Assembly: GCF_028198165.1 (NCBI RefSeq)
Contig: NZ_CP116339.1
Coordinates: 3,417,001 to 3,481,000, forward strand
Direction of reading: 5' to 3'
DNA: 64,000 nucleotides
DNA from: Pseudoxanthomonas sp. JBR18
GTDB lineage: Bacteria > Pseudomonadota > Gammaproteobacteria > Xanthomonadales > Xanthomonadaceae
Made by a program: the position numbers and the translations under genes. Positions 16,241 to 25,492 of this stretch are shown in pieces. The notes under the pieces are model-generated. The model searched no databases and was not told where the DNA came from. It saw only the letters and a program-made list of their open reading frames with translations. Position 1 is the stretch's first letter. The number at the start of each line of letters is the position of its first letter.

Positions 16241-16797
16241 CAGCGCGAAGACTCCGGTACGTAGCGGGGGAAGCGTGCGGCGATGGTCTCGCCGGTGAAG
16301 TGGCCCACCCAGCCATCCGGCTCGGTGAAGAAGCGGATCGCCACGAAACTCGGCGACTCGCCCATGTCGAACCAGTGCCTGGTGCCGTCGGGCACGGCGA
16401 TCAGATCGTTCTTCACGCATTCGATCTCGTAGACCTTGTCCTCCACGTGCAGGGTGAACAGGCCCGAGCCGGCGACGAAGAAGCGGACCTCGTCTTCCTT
16501 GTGGAAGTGCTCGTCCAGGAACTTGGTGCGCATCTCGGCGCGCGCCGGATGGTCGGGGGCGATGCTGACCACGTCGACGGACTTAAAGCCGCGTTCGGTC
16601 ACCAACCGGTCGATGTCGGCGCGATAGGCGTCCATCACCTCCTGCGGCGAGGCACCGGGCTCGATCGGCTTGGACGCCTGCCAGCGCTCGAACAGCACCC
16701 CGATCTTCTCCAGCTCGGTGGCGATGAAGTCCGGGTCGTAGCTGGCGAAAAGCGGGGTTTCCGGCTGCGCGTGATCAAAGATGCGAAGGCGGCTCAT
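16240..16797 (-). CDS. mtnD: Acireductone dioxygenase
   Basis: 185-residue cupin. Metal ligands H97, H99, E103 (EHFHKEDE) and H141 (GTRHWF) correspond closely to the Klebsiella ARD set. With Fe it gives the keto-acid precursor of methionine plus formate; with Ni it gives an off-pathway product. It sits between mtnB (96-base gap) and mtnC (one-base overlap). Confidence 0.95.
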   Translation of the reverse strand: MSRLRIFDHAQPETPLFASYDPDFIATELEKIGVLFERWQASKPIEPGASPQEVMDAYRADIDRLVTERGFKSVDVVSIAPDHPARAEMRTKFLDEHFHKEDEVRFFVAGSGLFTLHVEDKVYEIECVKNDLIAVPDGTRHWFDMGESPSFVAIRFFTEPDGWVGHFTGETIAARFPRYVPESSR

Positions 16798-16893
16798 GGG
16801 GGACTCCAGGCGGAAAGGGAGCAGGGCGCGAAGCGTAGCAAGCCGGCCCGACGGGCGGCGTGGTGCAATGCAGAACGCAGTGATCGGGTGTCG

Positions 16894-17535
16894 TCAGCTG
16901 CGACAGCCGAGCTTGCGCAGCTCCAGCTCGCAGTGGAACAGGAATTCGAACGCCTCCAGGTGGCGCCGCGCCTCGGCCATGGTCCGGCCCCAGGCATACA
17001 GGCCGTGGCCATCGATCAGGTAGCCCCACAGCGGGCGCTCGTCCAGCAGCGCGTCCACCTGCGCGGCCAGCACCTGCATGTTCTGGGTGTTGGCGAACAC
17101 CGGCACGTCCACGGCCATCTCATGGGTGCTGTTGCCGTGGAAGGCCTTGAGCAGCTCGTAGCCTTCCAGGCGAAGGTGGCCGGCGCCGGCATACAGGCGC
17201 GAGGCGATGGTCTGCACCGGCGAGTGGGTGTGCAGCACGCAGCCCACCTCGGGGAAGCGCTTGTACAGCTGGGTGTGCAGCAGGGTCTCGGCCGAAGGGC
17301 GCTTGTCGGTCGCCACCGGCGCACCTTCGAAATCCACCACCATGATGTGCTCGCGGCCCATGCGGCCCTTGTCCGCGCCGGAGACGGTGATCGCCGCATG
17401 GCGATCGTCCAGGCGTTCGGAGAAGTTGCTGCTGGTGGCCGGGGTCCAACCCAGGCGCGCCAGCTCGGCGACGTTGGCGGTGATCTCGTCGGCCAGCACG
17501 TCCAGGCGCGCGGCATCGTAGGGCAGGGCGTTCAT
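16894..17535 (-). CDS. mtnB: Methylthioribulose-1-phosphate dehydratase
   Basis: 213 residues of the class II aldolase/MtnB family. Zn ligands are visible as LHTHSP (H102, H104) and GHGLY (H177), with a conserved Glu at 83. It dehydrates 5-methylthioribulose 1-phosphate in methionine salvage. First gene of the unit; its start is only about 20 bases past a strong hairpin, so the promoter space is very short. Confidence 0.93.
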   Translation of the reverse strand: MNALPYDAARLDVLADEITANVAELARLGWTPATSSNFSERLDDRHAAITVSGADKGRMGREHIMVVDFEGAPVATDKRPSAETLLHTQLYKRFPEVGCVLHTHSPVQTIASRLYAGAGHLRLEGYELLKAFHGNSTHEMAVDVPVFANTQNMQVLAAQVDALLDERPLWGYLIDGHGLYAWGRTMAEARRHLEAFEFLFHCELELRKLGCRS

Positions 17536-17557
17536 GCGCGGAATTTTACCCGCATGT

Positions 17558-17587
17558 GGAAACGGCGCGGGTGACCGCGCCGTTTCC
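17558..17587 (-). terminator. Strong hairpin between the permease and mtnB genes
   Basis: A perfect 13-base stem (GGAAACGGCGCGG with its complement) and a 4-base loop. It lies 26 bases past the permease stop and 22 bases before the mtnB start on the same strand. It has no T-tract, so it may be a partial terminator or an attenuator in the mtnB leader. Confidence 0.6.
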
Positions 17588-17613
17588 ATTCATGCGTTGC
17601 CGCGTTGGACCGA

Positions 17614-19161
17614 TCAGGCCTGGGGGCCTTCGTGGAACTTGGGCTCCGGGGGCATCGACTCGCCGTCGTCCGGCGGCTCGTTGCCCGGGATCATGTGGCT
17701 GCGGCGATAGCCGTACAGGTAGTACACGACCAGGCCGATGACCGCCCAGCCGAAGAACAGCGCGATGGTGTAGCCGGAGAGGTTGACGAACAGCAGCAGG
17801 CAGCCGGCGATGGCCAGGATGCAGATCGGCCACGCCAGCGGCGTCTTGAACGGACGCGGGCGGTTGGGCTGCTTCACGCGCAGCACCAGCACGCCCACGG
17901 CCACCATGATGAAGGCGAACAGCGTGCCGGAGTTGGAGATGTCCGCCAGGATGCCGACCGGGAACATCGCCCCGAACAACGCCACGAAGATGCCGGTGAT
18001 CAGGGTGATGCGGTGCGGGGTGTGGAACTTGGGATGCACCTTGGCCAGCCACTGCGGCAGCAGGCCGTCGCGGGACATGGTGAAGAAGATGCGGGTCTGG
18101 CCGAAGATCATCATCAGGATGACCGTCGGCAGGGCGAGGGCGGCGACGATGCCGATGGCGTTGCCCAGGCCGGCGAAACCCAGCACGCGCAACACGTGGG
18201 CCAGCGGCTCATGGCTGCAGACCAGGGCTTCAGCGTGCTCGGGCAGGGCGCAGGCGGCGGCGAACTCGGTGCTGCCCGGGGCCAGGGCGGCGCCGGTCGC
18301 GTCCATCAGCGGCTGCGCGCCCATCGAACCGACCGCGCCGTAGCCGACCAACAGGTAGAACAGGGTGCAGATCACCAGCGAGCCGATCAGGCCGATGGGG
18401 ATGTTGCGGTTGGGGTTCTTGGTTTCCTCAGCGGCGGTGGAAACCGCATCGAAGCCCACGTAGGCGAAGAAGATCGAGGCGGCTGCCCCCAGCACGCCGA
18501 TGCCGCCCATGGGGCTGCCCCAGCCGGTCGGCAGGAACGGCTGGAAGTTGGCGTCCTTGGCCGCGGGCACGGACACGGCGATGAACAGGATCAGGGCGAC
18601 GATCTTCAACGAGACCAGGATCGCGTTGACCCAGGCGCTCTTGGAGGTGCCCAGCACCAGCAGGCCGGTCACCACCAGCGAGATCAGGAACGCCAGCAGG
18701 TTGAAGGCGCCGCCGGCCTGAGGGCCGACCTGAAGCGCCTCGGGCAGGCCGAACCCGGCACTGTTGAGCAGGCCATTCATGTAGCCCGACCAGCCCACCG
18801 CGACCGCGCCGGCGGCCACCGCGTATTCCAGCACCAGGGCCCAGCCCACGATCCAGGCCAGCAGTTCGCCCAGCACGCCATAGGTGTAGGTGTAGGCCGA
18901 ACCGGATACCGGGATCATCGAGGCCAGTTCGGCATAGGCCAGGGCGGCCAGTGCACAGACGACCGCGGCGATCACGAAGGCGATCATCAGGCCGGGGCCG
19001 GCCTTCTGCCCGGCTTCGGCGGTCAGCACGAAGATGCCGGTGCCGATGACCGCGCCGATACCCAGCATGGTCAGCTGGAAGGCGCCGAGCTGGCGGGTCA
19101 GCGCCTTCTTCTCGGCGGTTTCGAGGATTTTCTCAAGCGGCTTGACGCGCCAGAACAGCAT
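17614..19161 (-). CDS. APC-superfamily amino-acid permease (cationic amino-acid type)
   Basis: 515 residues with about 12-14 hydrophobic segments. The first helix carries LGIGAVIGTGIFVLT, the substrate-binding GxGxG-like motif of APC transporters, and YAELASMIPVSGSAYTY follows in helices 2-3. The N-terminal cytosolic extension with the EKKALTRQLG segment resembles bacterial YfnA/CAT-type permeases. The substrate, possibly basic or branched amino acids, cannot be determined. It has its own strand unit ahead of mtnBDC. Confidence 0.88.
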   Translation of the reverse strand: MLFWRVKPLEKILETAEKKALTRQLGAFQLTMLGIGAVIGTGIFVLTAEAGQKAGPGLMIAFVIAAVVCALAALAYAELASMIPVSGSAYTYTYGVLGELLAWIVGWALVLEYAVAAGAVAVGWSGYMNGLLNSAGFGLPEALQVGPQAGGAFNLLAFLISLVVTGLLVLGTSKSAWVNAILVSLKIVALILFIAVSVPAAKDANFQPFLPTGWGSPMGGIGVLGAAASIFFAYVGFDAVSTAAEETKNPNRNIPIGLIGSLVICTLFYLLVGYGAVGSMGAQPLMDATGAALAPGSTEFAAACALPEHAEALVCSHEPLAHVLRVLGFAGLGNAIGIVAALALPTVILMMIFGQTRIFFTMSRDGLLPQWLAKVHPKFHTPHRITLITGIFVALFGAMFPVGILADISNSGTLFAFIMVAVGVLVLRVKQPNRPRPFKTPLAWPICILAIAGCLLLFVNLSGYTIALFFGWAVIGLVVYYLYGYRRSHMIPGNEPPDDGESMPPEPKFHEGPQA

Positions 19162-19344
19162 GCGGTGTTCCCCTAGGACGAGGCGAAAAAGCGGATCTGA
19201 ACCCGCTGTTGCCCCCTCGGCGCGGCGGATACGACCGCCGAACCTTACCCGTCATACTGTCAGTTGCACAAGTTACCTTGGACCCTTGTCGGGACCGCCG
19301 CAGCCCCTGTCACGACGGGGCGCCCGGCGCCCGCTTTCATTGCC

Positions 19345-19902
19345 ATGACCCAGCTTCCCGCGTTGACGGCCCAGTTGGCCGCCTACCGACGTCAGCGGCC
19401 CACCGAGGCCGATGCCTGCGATCACTTCGAGGCCTTGCTGGCGCACACAGATGCCTTCGTGCGCGGGCGCCTGAGCGGGCACTTCACCGCCTCGGCCTGG
19501 CTGGTCAGTGCCGACGGCACACGGACTCTGCTGATGCATCACGCCAAGCTGCTGCGCTGGCTGCAACCCGGCGGGCACGCCGACGGCGACATCGACCTGG
19601 CGCGGGTGGCGCTGCGGGAAGCCGAGGAGGAAACCGGGCTGACCGGGCTGGTGGTGGAGGACGCGGCGATCTTCGACCTGGACCGGCACTGGATCCCCGA
19701 GCGTGGCGAGGTGCCTGGGCACTGGCATCACGACGTGCGCTACGTGGTCCGGGCGCTGGGAGGCGAGGACTTCGTCGGCAACCACGAGTCGCTGGGTCTG
19801 GCTTGGCGGCCGGTGGCCGAGGTGGCGGAGGATCCGGATGCCTCGCTCAACCGGATGGCGTGCAAGTGGCTGGCGATGAACACGCATCCGGCGGCCGGGT
19901 GA
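19345..19902 (+). CDS. Nudix hydrolase
   Basis: 185 residues. The Nudix box core REAEEETGL, preceded by GGHADGDIDLARVAL, forms the metal-binding loop-helix. The usual acidic residue in the GX5E position is not obvious. ATG at 19345 was preferred over the upstream in-frame ATG at 19264 because homologous N-termini start near MTQLPALTAQL. It probably cleaves a nucleoside-diphosphate-linked small molecule; the substrate is unknown. Confidence 0.85.
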   Translation: MTQLPALTAQLAAYRRQRPTEADACDHFEALLAHTDAFVRGRLSGHFTASAWLVSADGTRTLLMHHAKLLRWLQPGGHADGDIDLARVALREAEEETGLTGLVVEDAAIFDLDRHWIPERGEVPGHWHHDVRYVVRALGGEDFVGNHESLGLAWRPVAEVAEDPDASLNRMACKWLAMNTHPAAG

Positions 19903-19907
19903 GCCGT

Positions 19908-19974
19908 GTGGGAGCCGCTACAGCGGCGATGGGCTTTCCTGGTGCAGCCCGATCGCCGCTGTAGCGGCTCCCAC
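19908..19974. repeat. REP/BIME-like inverted repeat (two 23-base arms)
   Basis: The arms at 19908-19930 and 19952-19974 are perfect reverse complements (core GTGGGAGCCGCTAC / GTAGCGGCTCCCAC) around a 21-base centre. A partial third copy (CGGCTCCCAC) lies at 20051-20060. This is the look of dispersed REP doublets of Pseudomonas and Xanthomonas relatives. It sits between convergent genes and may also terminate transcription. Confidence 0.75.
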
Positions 19975-20063
19975 AGAATCCATCGATGGAGCAGACTTGG
20001 TACAGGACGCGTGCACGTGGCCTTACCGGTCAAGTCCTTCGCCGCCTTGGCGGCTCCCACGGA

Positions 20064-21302
20064 TCAGTAGAGGACGCGCACGCGCAAGGTGCCGTCGATC
20101 GCGGCCATCGCGTCCTTGAGTTCGCCGGCCTGTTCCTCGCTGGCGGTCACGTCGATCACCACGTAACCGACCTGCGGATCGGTGCGCAGGAACTGGCCGT
20201 CGATGTTGACGCCCTGCTGGCGGAAGACTTCGTTGATCTGCGACAACACGCCCGGCACGTTGCGATGGATGTGCAGGATGCGGCGGCTGCCTTCGTGGCC
20301 GGGCAGGGTGACCTCGGGGAAGTTCACCGCCGACAGGGTGCTGCCGTTGTCGCTGTAGCGCACCAGCTTGGCCGCGACCTCCACGCCGATGTTGTCCTGC
20401 GCCTCCAGCGTGCTGCCGCCGACATGCGGAGTCAGGATGACCTGGTCCAGGCCGGCCAGCGGGGACACGAACGCATCGCCGTTGCCCTTGGGTTCGACCG
20501 GGAACACGTCCACCGCCGCGCCGCCAACGTGGCCGGACTTCAGGGCCTCGGCCAGGGCGTCGATGTCCACCACCGTGCCGCGCGAGGCGTTGATCAGGTG
20601 CGCACCCGGCTTCATGCCCGCGATCTGCGCCGGGCCGAACATGTCCTTGGTCGACGGGGTCTCCGGGACGTGCAGGGTGACCACGTCCGACTGCGCCAGC
20701 AGTTCTTCCAGGCTCGCCGCCGGCACGGCGTTGCCGAGCGAGAGCTTGGTTTCGATGTCGTGGAAGACGACCTTCATGCCCATCGCCTCGGCCAGCACGC
20801 CGACCTGGGTGCCGATATGGCCGTAGCCGATGATGCCCAGGGTCTTGCCGCGCACCTCGTGGCTGCCGGTGGCCGACTTGGACCAGCCGCCGCGATGGCA
20901 CTGGGCGCTCTTCTGCGGGATGCCGCGCATCAGCATGATCGACTGGGCGATCACCAGTTCGGCCACGCTGCGGGTGTTGGAATAGGGCGCGTTGAAGACC
21001 GGGATGCCGGCCAGTTCCGCCGCCTCGGTATCGACCTGGTTGGTGCCGATGCAGAAGCAGCCCACCGCGATCAGCCGGCGCGCGTGCGCGAGCACGTCCT
21101 GCGTCAGCTGGGTGCGTGAGCGGATGCCGATGATGTGGGCCTCGGCGATGGCCGCCTTCAGGTCGTCTTCGGGCAGGGACTTGGTGTGGTAGTCGATCTG
21201 CGTGTAGCCGGCCGCGCGGAAGGTCTCCACGGCGGTCTGGCTGACGCCCTCGAGGAGCAGGACGCGGATGTCTTCCTTCGGGAACGAGGTCTTCTTCGAC
21301 AT
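20064..21302 (-). CDS. serA: D-3-phosphoglycerate dehydrogenase
   Basis: 412 residues, the E. coli-type length. The NAD-binding motif is LGIIGYGHIGTQVGVLAEAM, the catalytic Arg/Glu/His region includes INASRGTVVD and LTPHVGGSTLEAQ, and a C-terminal ACT domain (HRNVPGVLSQINEVF onward) should give L-serine feedback control. It catalyses the first step of serine biosynthesis and stands alone here. Confidence 0.96.
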   Translation of the reverse strand: MSKKTSFPKEDIRVLLLEGVSQTAVETFRAAGYTQIDYHTKSLPEDDLKAAIAEAHIIGIRSRTQLTQDVLAHARRLIAVGCFCIGTNQVDTEAAELAGIPVFNAPYSNTRSVAELVIAQSIMLMRGIPQKSAQCHRGGWSKSATGSHEVRGKTLGIIGYGHIGTQVGVLAEAMGMKVVFHDIETKLSLGNAVPAASLEELLAQSDVVTLHVPETPSTKDMFGPAQIAGMKPGAHLINASRGTVVDIDALAEALKSGHVGGAAVDVFPVEPKGNGDAFVSPLAGLDQVILTPHVGGSTLEAQDNIGVEVAAKLVRYSDNGSTLSAVNFPEVTLPGHEGSRRILHIHRNVPGVLSQINEVFRQQGVNIDGQFLRTDPQVGYVVIDVTASEEQAGELKDAMAAIDGTLRVRVLY

Positions 21303-21559
21303 TGGGGGACGGCATGGGTCGGGCGAAGCGGGGCGCCACTATGCCACGCACCTGCCCAGGCTGCGTGATGCGCCCGAACGACGTGGTGTTGCGCGATTGG
21401 CACACCGAAAGCCCTGTTTTCATGCGGTTTCAGACGCAACCGTCGCAATGCCGGTGCACAGGTCCTGCGGCGGAGGATGGCGCGCTGGCGGTGGCCTGCA
21501 GTAGCCTGCGCAGCTTCGGCAGCCGGCCGCTGCCCTCAATGACAGTGGAGTGATTGGAC
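21303..21559. other. Intergenic region, serA upstream side
   Basis: 257 bases between divergent genes; it must carry the serA promoter and that of the DUF2388 gene. A Shine-Dalgarno-like GGAG is seen at 21547-21550. No repeat, hairpin or operator could be supported. Confidence 0.4.
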
Positions 21560-21868
21560 ATGCGTAGATTCCTCGCCACGGCGATGCTGCTGGCCTGCAG
21601 CGCCCCGGTCTGGGCCTCCTCGGCCGGTGGCACCTCGGCCGGCGCCTCCTCGGCGGGCTCGGCTGGCTCATCGGCCTCCTCGGACAGCTCGTCGGACGAC
21701 GACAAGCTGGTGCTGGATGCACGCGGCGACGCGGCCAGCTTCGTGGCCAGTGACGGCGCCATCCGCGGCGCCCGCCTGGAGGCGGCGCTGCGCAATCTGC
21801 GCGCGCGCAACGTGGCCGCGCGCGAGGCCTCGGACCTGCAGCTGGCCCAGGCGATCCTGGCGCTGTGA
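21560..21868 (+). CDS. Small secreted DUF2388-type protein
   Basis: 102 residues. Signal peptide (MRRFLATAMLLACSAPVWAS), then a Ser/Gly/Ala-rich linker and the conserved segment DDKLVLDARGDAASFVASDG ending in LQLAQAILAL, as in the Pseudomonas DUF2388 family. ATG at 21560 has GGAG about 9 bases upstream. Its end overlaps the DUF4105 gene start (GTGA). Function unknown; the pairing implies a shared envelope role. Confidence 0.75.
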   Translation: MRRFLATAMLLACSAPVWASSAGGTSAGASSAGSAGSSASSDSSSDDDKLVLDARGDAASFVASDGAIRGARLEAALRNLRARNVAAREASDLQLAQAILAL

Positions 21869-23739
21869 ACCGGACGCGCCGGCCGCCGCGCTGGCGGTGG
21901 CTGGTGTTGTGCTGGCTGGCCTGCGGTCTGCCTGCCCGCGCGGAGCTCTACTGGGGGCTGGACGCGCAGGGGCTGACCGGGCCTGAACAGCAGGTGGCGC
22001 AGGCCGCGCTCGATGACGCCGTCGAACGCCTCCCGCCGGCCTGGCGTCAGGCGCTGGGGGCCGTGCCGGTGCAGTGGCGAGACGATCTGCCGGCCCGGGT
22101 CCACGGGCGCACCACCGGGGCGGGACGCGTGCTGTTGCCGCGCTCCCTGCTCGATGGCGAACCTCGCGCGGCCCTTGGACCTGATGCGCCGCTGCGTGCC
22201 GCACTGATTCATGAATTGGCGCATCTGCTGGATCGCAGTGCGGTCGGGGGGCTGTCGCGTGATCCGCGCCTGCTCGACCTGGCCGGTTGGCAGGTGGGCA
22301 CCTGGCCACGTCTGTGGCTGCGCCAGCGGCACAACGCCTTCACCGACCGCTCGCCCGATCCCTACGAGCTGGCATCGCCGCGTGAATACGTCGCGGTGAA
22401 CCTGGAGCATTTCCTGCTCGACCCGGATTACGCCTGCCGTCGCCCCGCGCTGGCGGCGTATTTCGCTGAACGCCTGTCGATGCCGGTGCCAGGCCGCACG
22501 TCCTGCGCGCCCGGTCTGCCGTTCTCCGAGGAGACGGCCAGGCAGCCGTTGCAGATGCTGGATCCGGCGCGTGTCTATGCCGTCGACTACCTGCTGGCCG
22601 AAGGCAACGACCAGCCGATGAGTCGCTGGGGCCACAGCATGCTGCGGCTGGTGATCTGCGCACCGGGGCGGCCACCTGGTCCCGATTGCCGGCTGGACCT
22701 GCAGTTCCATCGGGTACTGTCGTTCCGTGCGTTTGTGGACGATGTGCAGCTTTCCAGCTGGGGTGGACTGACCGGGCGCTATCCCGCGCGCTTGTACCTG
22801 TTGCCGCTCTCCCAGGTCATCGACGAGTACACGCAGGTGCAGCTGCGCGGCCTGCGCTCGGTGCCGCTGTCGCTCTCACGCGCGGAGATCGCCACCCTGC
22901 TGCAGCGTGCCGCGCAAGTGCATTGGAGCTACGACGGGGGCTACCGCTTCATCTCCAACAACTGCGCGGTGGAGACTTTCAAGCTGCTCCACGACGGTGT
23001 GCCGCGGTTGGCGGAGGCGGACCTGTCGGGCATCACGCCCAAGGGCCTGCTGCGCCGCCTGGAACGTGCCGGCGTGGCCGATGCCTCGGTGCTGGAAGAC
23101 GCCCGCCAGGCCGAGCGCGAAGGCTATTTCTTCCCCGCAGCCAGCACGCGCTATCAGGCGATGTTCGAGGTGGTGCGCCGCGCGTTGCCAGTGCGCCAGC
23201 GGAAGGTGGAGGCCTGGTTGTCCGCGCCGCCGGACCAGCGCGCCGGTTGGATCGATCGGGGCGACCTGCGCACCACCGCGGCCCTGCTGGTGCTGGAGCA
23301 GGCCGCGCGCCGGCAGCAGGAACAGACCGCGCGTGATGCCCTCAAGCATCGCTTCGCGGGGATGCGGCAGGATGCGGCCATGCGCGAAGGCGGCCAGCGC
23401 CTGCAGGCCTTGCTGGACGAAGAAGGCCTGTTCGCACAGCCGTCGCGGTTGCTGGCGGGACAGGCCGGCTATGGACTCCCGCAGCAGGCCGAGCGCGAGG
23501 CGCTGATCGCCGACGCGGGACCGCGTGCGCAGCGGCAGCGGCAGGCGCGCGATCGCCTGCAGGCCGATGCGCTGCAGTGGCTGCCGGGGTCACTTCGGGC
23601 GCAGATCGAGGGGACCGAAGCCAACCTCACCGCGCTCGGGTCGCGACTGCGGACCCTGAATCGTGAAGCGGGCGGGCTGGAACTCGATGGCGGCGCCGAT
23701 TCGTTCAACGGCGGCGCGAATCCGACCCTGCGTCCGTAG
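21865..23739 (+). CDS. DUF4105 / Lnb-type N-terminal periplasmic domain protein
   Basis: 624 residues, GTG start overlapping the preceding stop. N-terminal signal sequence (WLVLCWLACGLPARA), a first domain with HELAHLLDR resembling an HExxH metal site, then the DUF4105 core with RWGHSMLRL and SNNCAVETFKLL (conserved His and Cys, a papain-like pair). The C-terminal 200 residues are helical and Arg/Gln rich. This domain is related to the periplasmic part of lipoprotein N-acyltransferase Lnb. An envelope acyl-transfer or hydrolase role is possible but unproven. Confidence 0.75.
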   Translation: MNRTRRPPRWRWLVLCWLACGLPARAELYWGLDAQGLTGPEQQVAQAALDDAVERLPPAWRQALGAVPVQWRDDLPARVHGRTTGAGRVLLPRSLLDGEPRAALGPDAPLRAALIHELAHLLDRSAVGGLSRDPRLLDLAGWQVGTWPRLWLRQRHNAFTDRSPDPYELASPREYVAVNLEHFLLDPDYACRRPALAAYFAERLSMPVPGRTSCAPGLPFSEETARQPLQMLDPARVYAVDYLLAEGNDQPMSRWGHSMLRLVICAPGRPPGPDCRLDLQFHRVLSFRAFVDDVQLSSWGGLTGRYPARLYLLPLSQVIDEYTQVQLRGLRSVPLSLSRAEIATLLQRAAQVHWSYDGGYRFISNNCAVETFKLLHDGVPRLAEADLSGITPKGLLRRLERAGVADASVLEDARQAEREGYFFPAASTRYQAMFEVVRRALPVRQRKVEAWLSAPPDQRAGWIDRGDLRTTAALLVLEQAARRQQEQTARDALKHRFAGMRQDAAMREGGQRLQALLDEEGLFAQPSRLLAGQAGYGLPQQAEREALIADAGPRAQRQRQARDRLQADALQWLPGSLRAQIEGTEANLTALGSRLRTLNREAGGLELDGGADSFNGGANPTLRP

Positions 23740-24015
23740 TGCTCCGCCGGATGGCGCCTGCTTGCGACGCGCAAATCGACCGAGGGTGTCGGCGCGGTCG
23801 GGACACTCCGATTGCATCGCGGCGCCGGCTTCGGTCTTGTGCCCGGCTTCATAAAGCCGCGTGCTGGAGGGATGCACGCGGGCTGGACGCGGTGCGGCCA
23901 GCGTGCGGATTCCCATCGGCGTACGAACTCGTTGTCCAGTGTGGTCGGGCCCGGTGCAGGGCGGCGTAGCCGCCGCTGCACCCCCGCTCAGGCCCGGGAC
24001 GGGCCTGGACGACGA
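23740..24015. other. Intergenic region with a GC-rich hairpin
   Basis: 276 bases between convergent genes. The only structure seen is a hairpin at about 23953-23982 (GGTGCAG...CTGCACC arms with a one-base bulge), a likely terminator for the efpL gene on the minus strand. No coding potential was recognised. Confidence 0.45.
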
Positions 24016-24582
24016 TCAGTCGGCGCGCCCGCCGAATTCGCCGGTGGTGGTGTTGACCAGGATGCGTTCGCCGGTGCCGATGTACTCGGGCACCATGATC
24101 TCGATGCCGGTGCTCAGCGTGGCCGGCTTGGGGCGCTTGGTCGCCGTGCCGCCCTTCAGCTCGGGCGGGGTCTCGATGACTTCCAGGGTCACGTGTTGCG
24201 GCAGCTGCAGGGCCACCGGCTGCTCGTCGATGACCTGCACATAGCAGCCGCTCAGGCCTTCGGTGATGTAGCCGGCATCGTCGCCCAGGACGTCCGGGTC
24301 CAGCGTGTACGGGGTGTAGTCCTCGTCGTCGAGGAACACGAACGCCTCGCCATCCTTGTAGGAGAAGGTGGCCTGGCGACGCAGCAGTTCGACCTCGGTG
24401 AGGTTGTCGTCGGCGTCGAAGCTGGCATCGAGCTTGTTGCCGCCCGGCACGCTGTACATGATGAAACGGAAGCGAACGTTGCCGCCGCGGCCCTGGGGCG
24501 AGGAGCGTTCGATGTCGCGGATCTGGTAGACGCCGTTGTTGTATTCGACGACGTTGCCCTTCTTGATGTCACCAGCTTTCAT
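24016..24582 (-). CDS. efpL: Elongation factor P-like protein EfpL (YeiP)
   Basis: 188 residues with the three-domain EF-P fold: N-terminal KOW-like domain starting [20 protein letters not shown], then two OB domains ending [20 protein letters not shown]. The tip loop at residues 26-34 reads RSSPQGRGG, the EfpL/YeiP type, instead of the modified-lysine loop of canonical EF-P. It should help ribosomes through polyproline-like stalls. Confidence 0.92.
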   Translation of the reverse strand: MKAGDIKKGNVVEYNNGVYQIRDIERSSPQGRGGNVRFRFIMYSVPGGNKLDASFDADDNLTEVELLRRQATFSYKDGEAFVFLDDEDYTPYTLDPDVLGDDAGYITEGLSGCYVQVIDEQPVALQLPQHVTLEVIETPPELKGGTATKRPKPATLSTGIEIMVPEYIGTGERILVNTTTGEFGGRAD

Positions 24583-24630
24583 GGATTTGGCTGTGTTGGG
24601 TTGGTGGGTGGTAGGGAGGTGCGACGGCGC

Positions 24631-25401
24631 CTACTTGGGCGCCAGGCGGGTGGCGCCATCCAGGCGGATGGTTTCGCCATTGAGATAGGGCGAGTCCAGG
24701 ATGAAGGCCACCGTGTCGGCGTATTCGCCCGGCTGGCCCAGTCGCGAGGGGAACGGGATCGAAGCCGACAGCGACTGCTGCACGGCCTCGGGCATGCCGT
24801 CGACCATCGGGGTCCAGAAGATGCCCGGCGCGATGGTCATCACCCGGATGCCGAAGCGCGCCAGCTCGCGGGCCATGGGCAGGGTCATGGCGACCACGCC
24901 GCCCTTGGACGCGGCGTACGCGGCCTGGCCGATCTGGCCCTCATAGGCGGCGATGGAGGCGGTGTTGACGATGACGCCACGTTCGCCGTCGGTGCCGGCC
25001 GGGTTGTGCTGCATGATCGCCGCGGCGGCCTTGGCCACGTTGAAGCTGCCGACTAGGTTGACCATCACCGTGGTGCTGAAGGTCGCCAGTGGCATGGGGC
25101 CTTCCTTGCCCAGCACGCGCCCGGCGCCGAGGATGCCCGCGCAGTTGATCGCCGCGTTGAGCCCGCCCATGAACTGGTTGGCGGCGGAGATCGCCGCGGC
25201 GGTGACACGCTCATCGGTGACATCGGTGTTGATGAAGCGCGCGCGGCCCGCGCCCAGCGCCTCGACCGCGGCTTGGCCCTTGTCGTCGTTGACGTCCAGC
25301 AGGGTGACCTTGCCGCCGGCGGCGACGATGCGTTGCGCGGTCGCCAGGCCCAGGCCGGAGACGCCGCCGGTGATCACGGCACGGGTGTCGGATAGCTGCA
25401 T
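24631..25401 (-). CDS. Short-chain dehydrogenase (3-hydroxyacyl-CoA dehydrogenase type 2-like)
   Basis: 256 residues. NAD motif TGGVSGLGLATAQ, NCAG segment and catalytic Ser-Tyr-Lys (TASIAAYEG...AYAASKGGV). LDVNDD after the second strand predicts NAD preference, and the APGIFWTPM and FPSRLGQPGEYA segments are typical of HSD10/3-hydroxy-2-methylbutyryl-CoA dehydrogenases of fatty-acid or isoleucine degradation. The ATG at 25401 is chosen because the upstream extension has no homology-like content. Confidence 0.88.
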   Translation of the reverse strand: MQLSDTRAVITGGVSGLGLATAQRIVAAGGKVTLLDVNDDKGQAAVEALGAGRARFINTDVTDERVTAAAISAANQFMGGLNAAINCAGILGAGRVLGKEGPMPLATFSTTVMVNLVGSFNVAKAAAAIMQHNPAGTDGERGVIVNTASIAAYEGQIGQAAYAASKGGVVAMTLPMARELARFGIRVMTIAPGIFWTPMVDGMPEAVQQSLSASIPFPSRLGQPGEYADTVAFILDSPYLNGETIRLDGATRLAPK

Positions 25402-25492
25402 CGCGGGCCTCGTGGGGATCGTGGAAAGGCCGCCCAGTTTACGGGATGGCCGGCCGAGGCCTTGCGCGCTGCACCAGCGCCCGCCCGAACGG

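Noticed and set aside
16234..17574. 446-residue plus-strand open frame over the mtn genes
   Set aside because: Opposite to mtnC, mtnD and mtnB, whose active-site residues are all present on the other strand.
17605..19176. 523-residue plus-strand frame opposite the permease
   Set aside because: His/Asp/Gln-rich composition, no hydrophobic pattern; mirror of the transmembrane permease gene.
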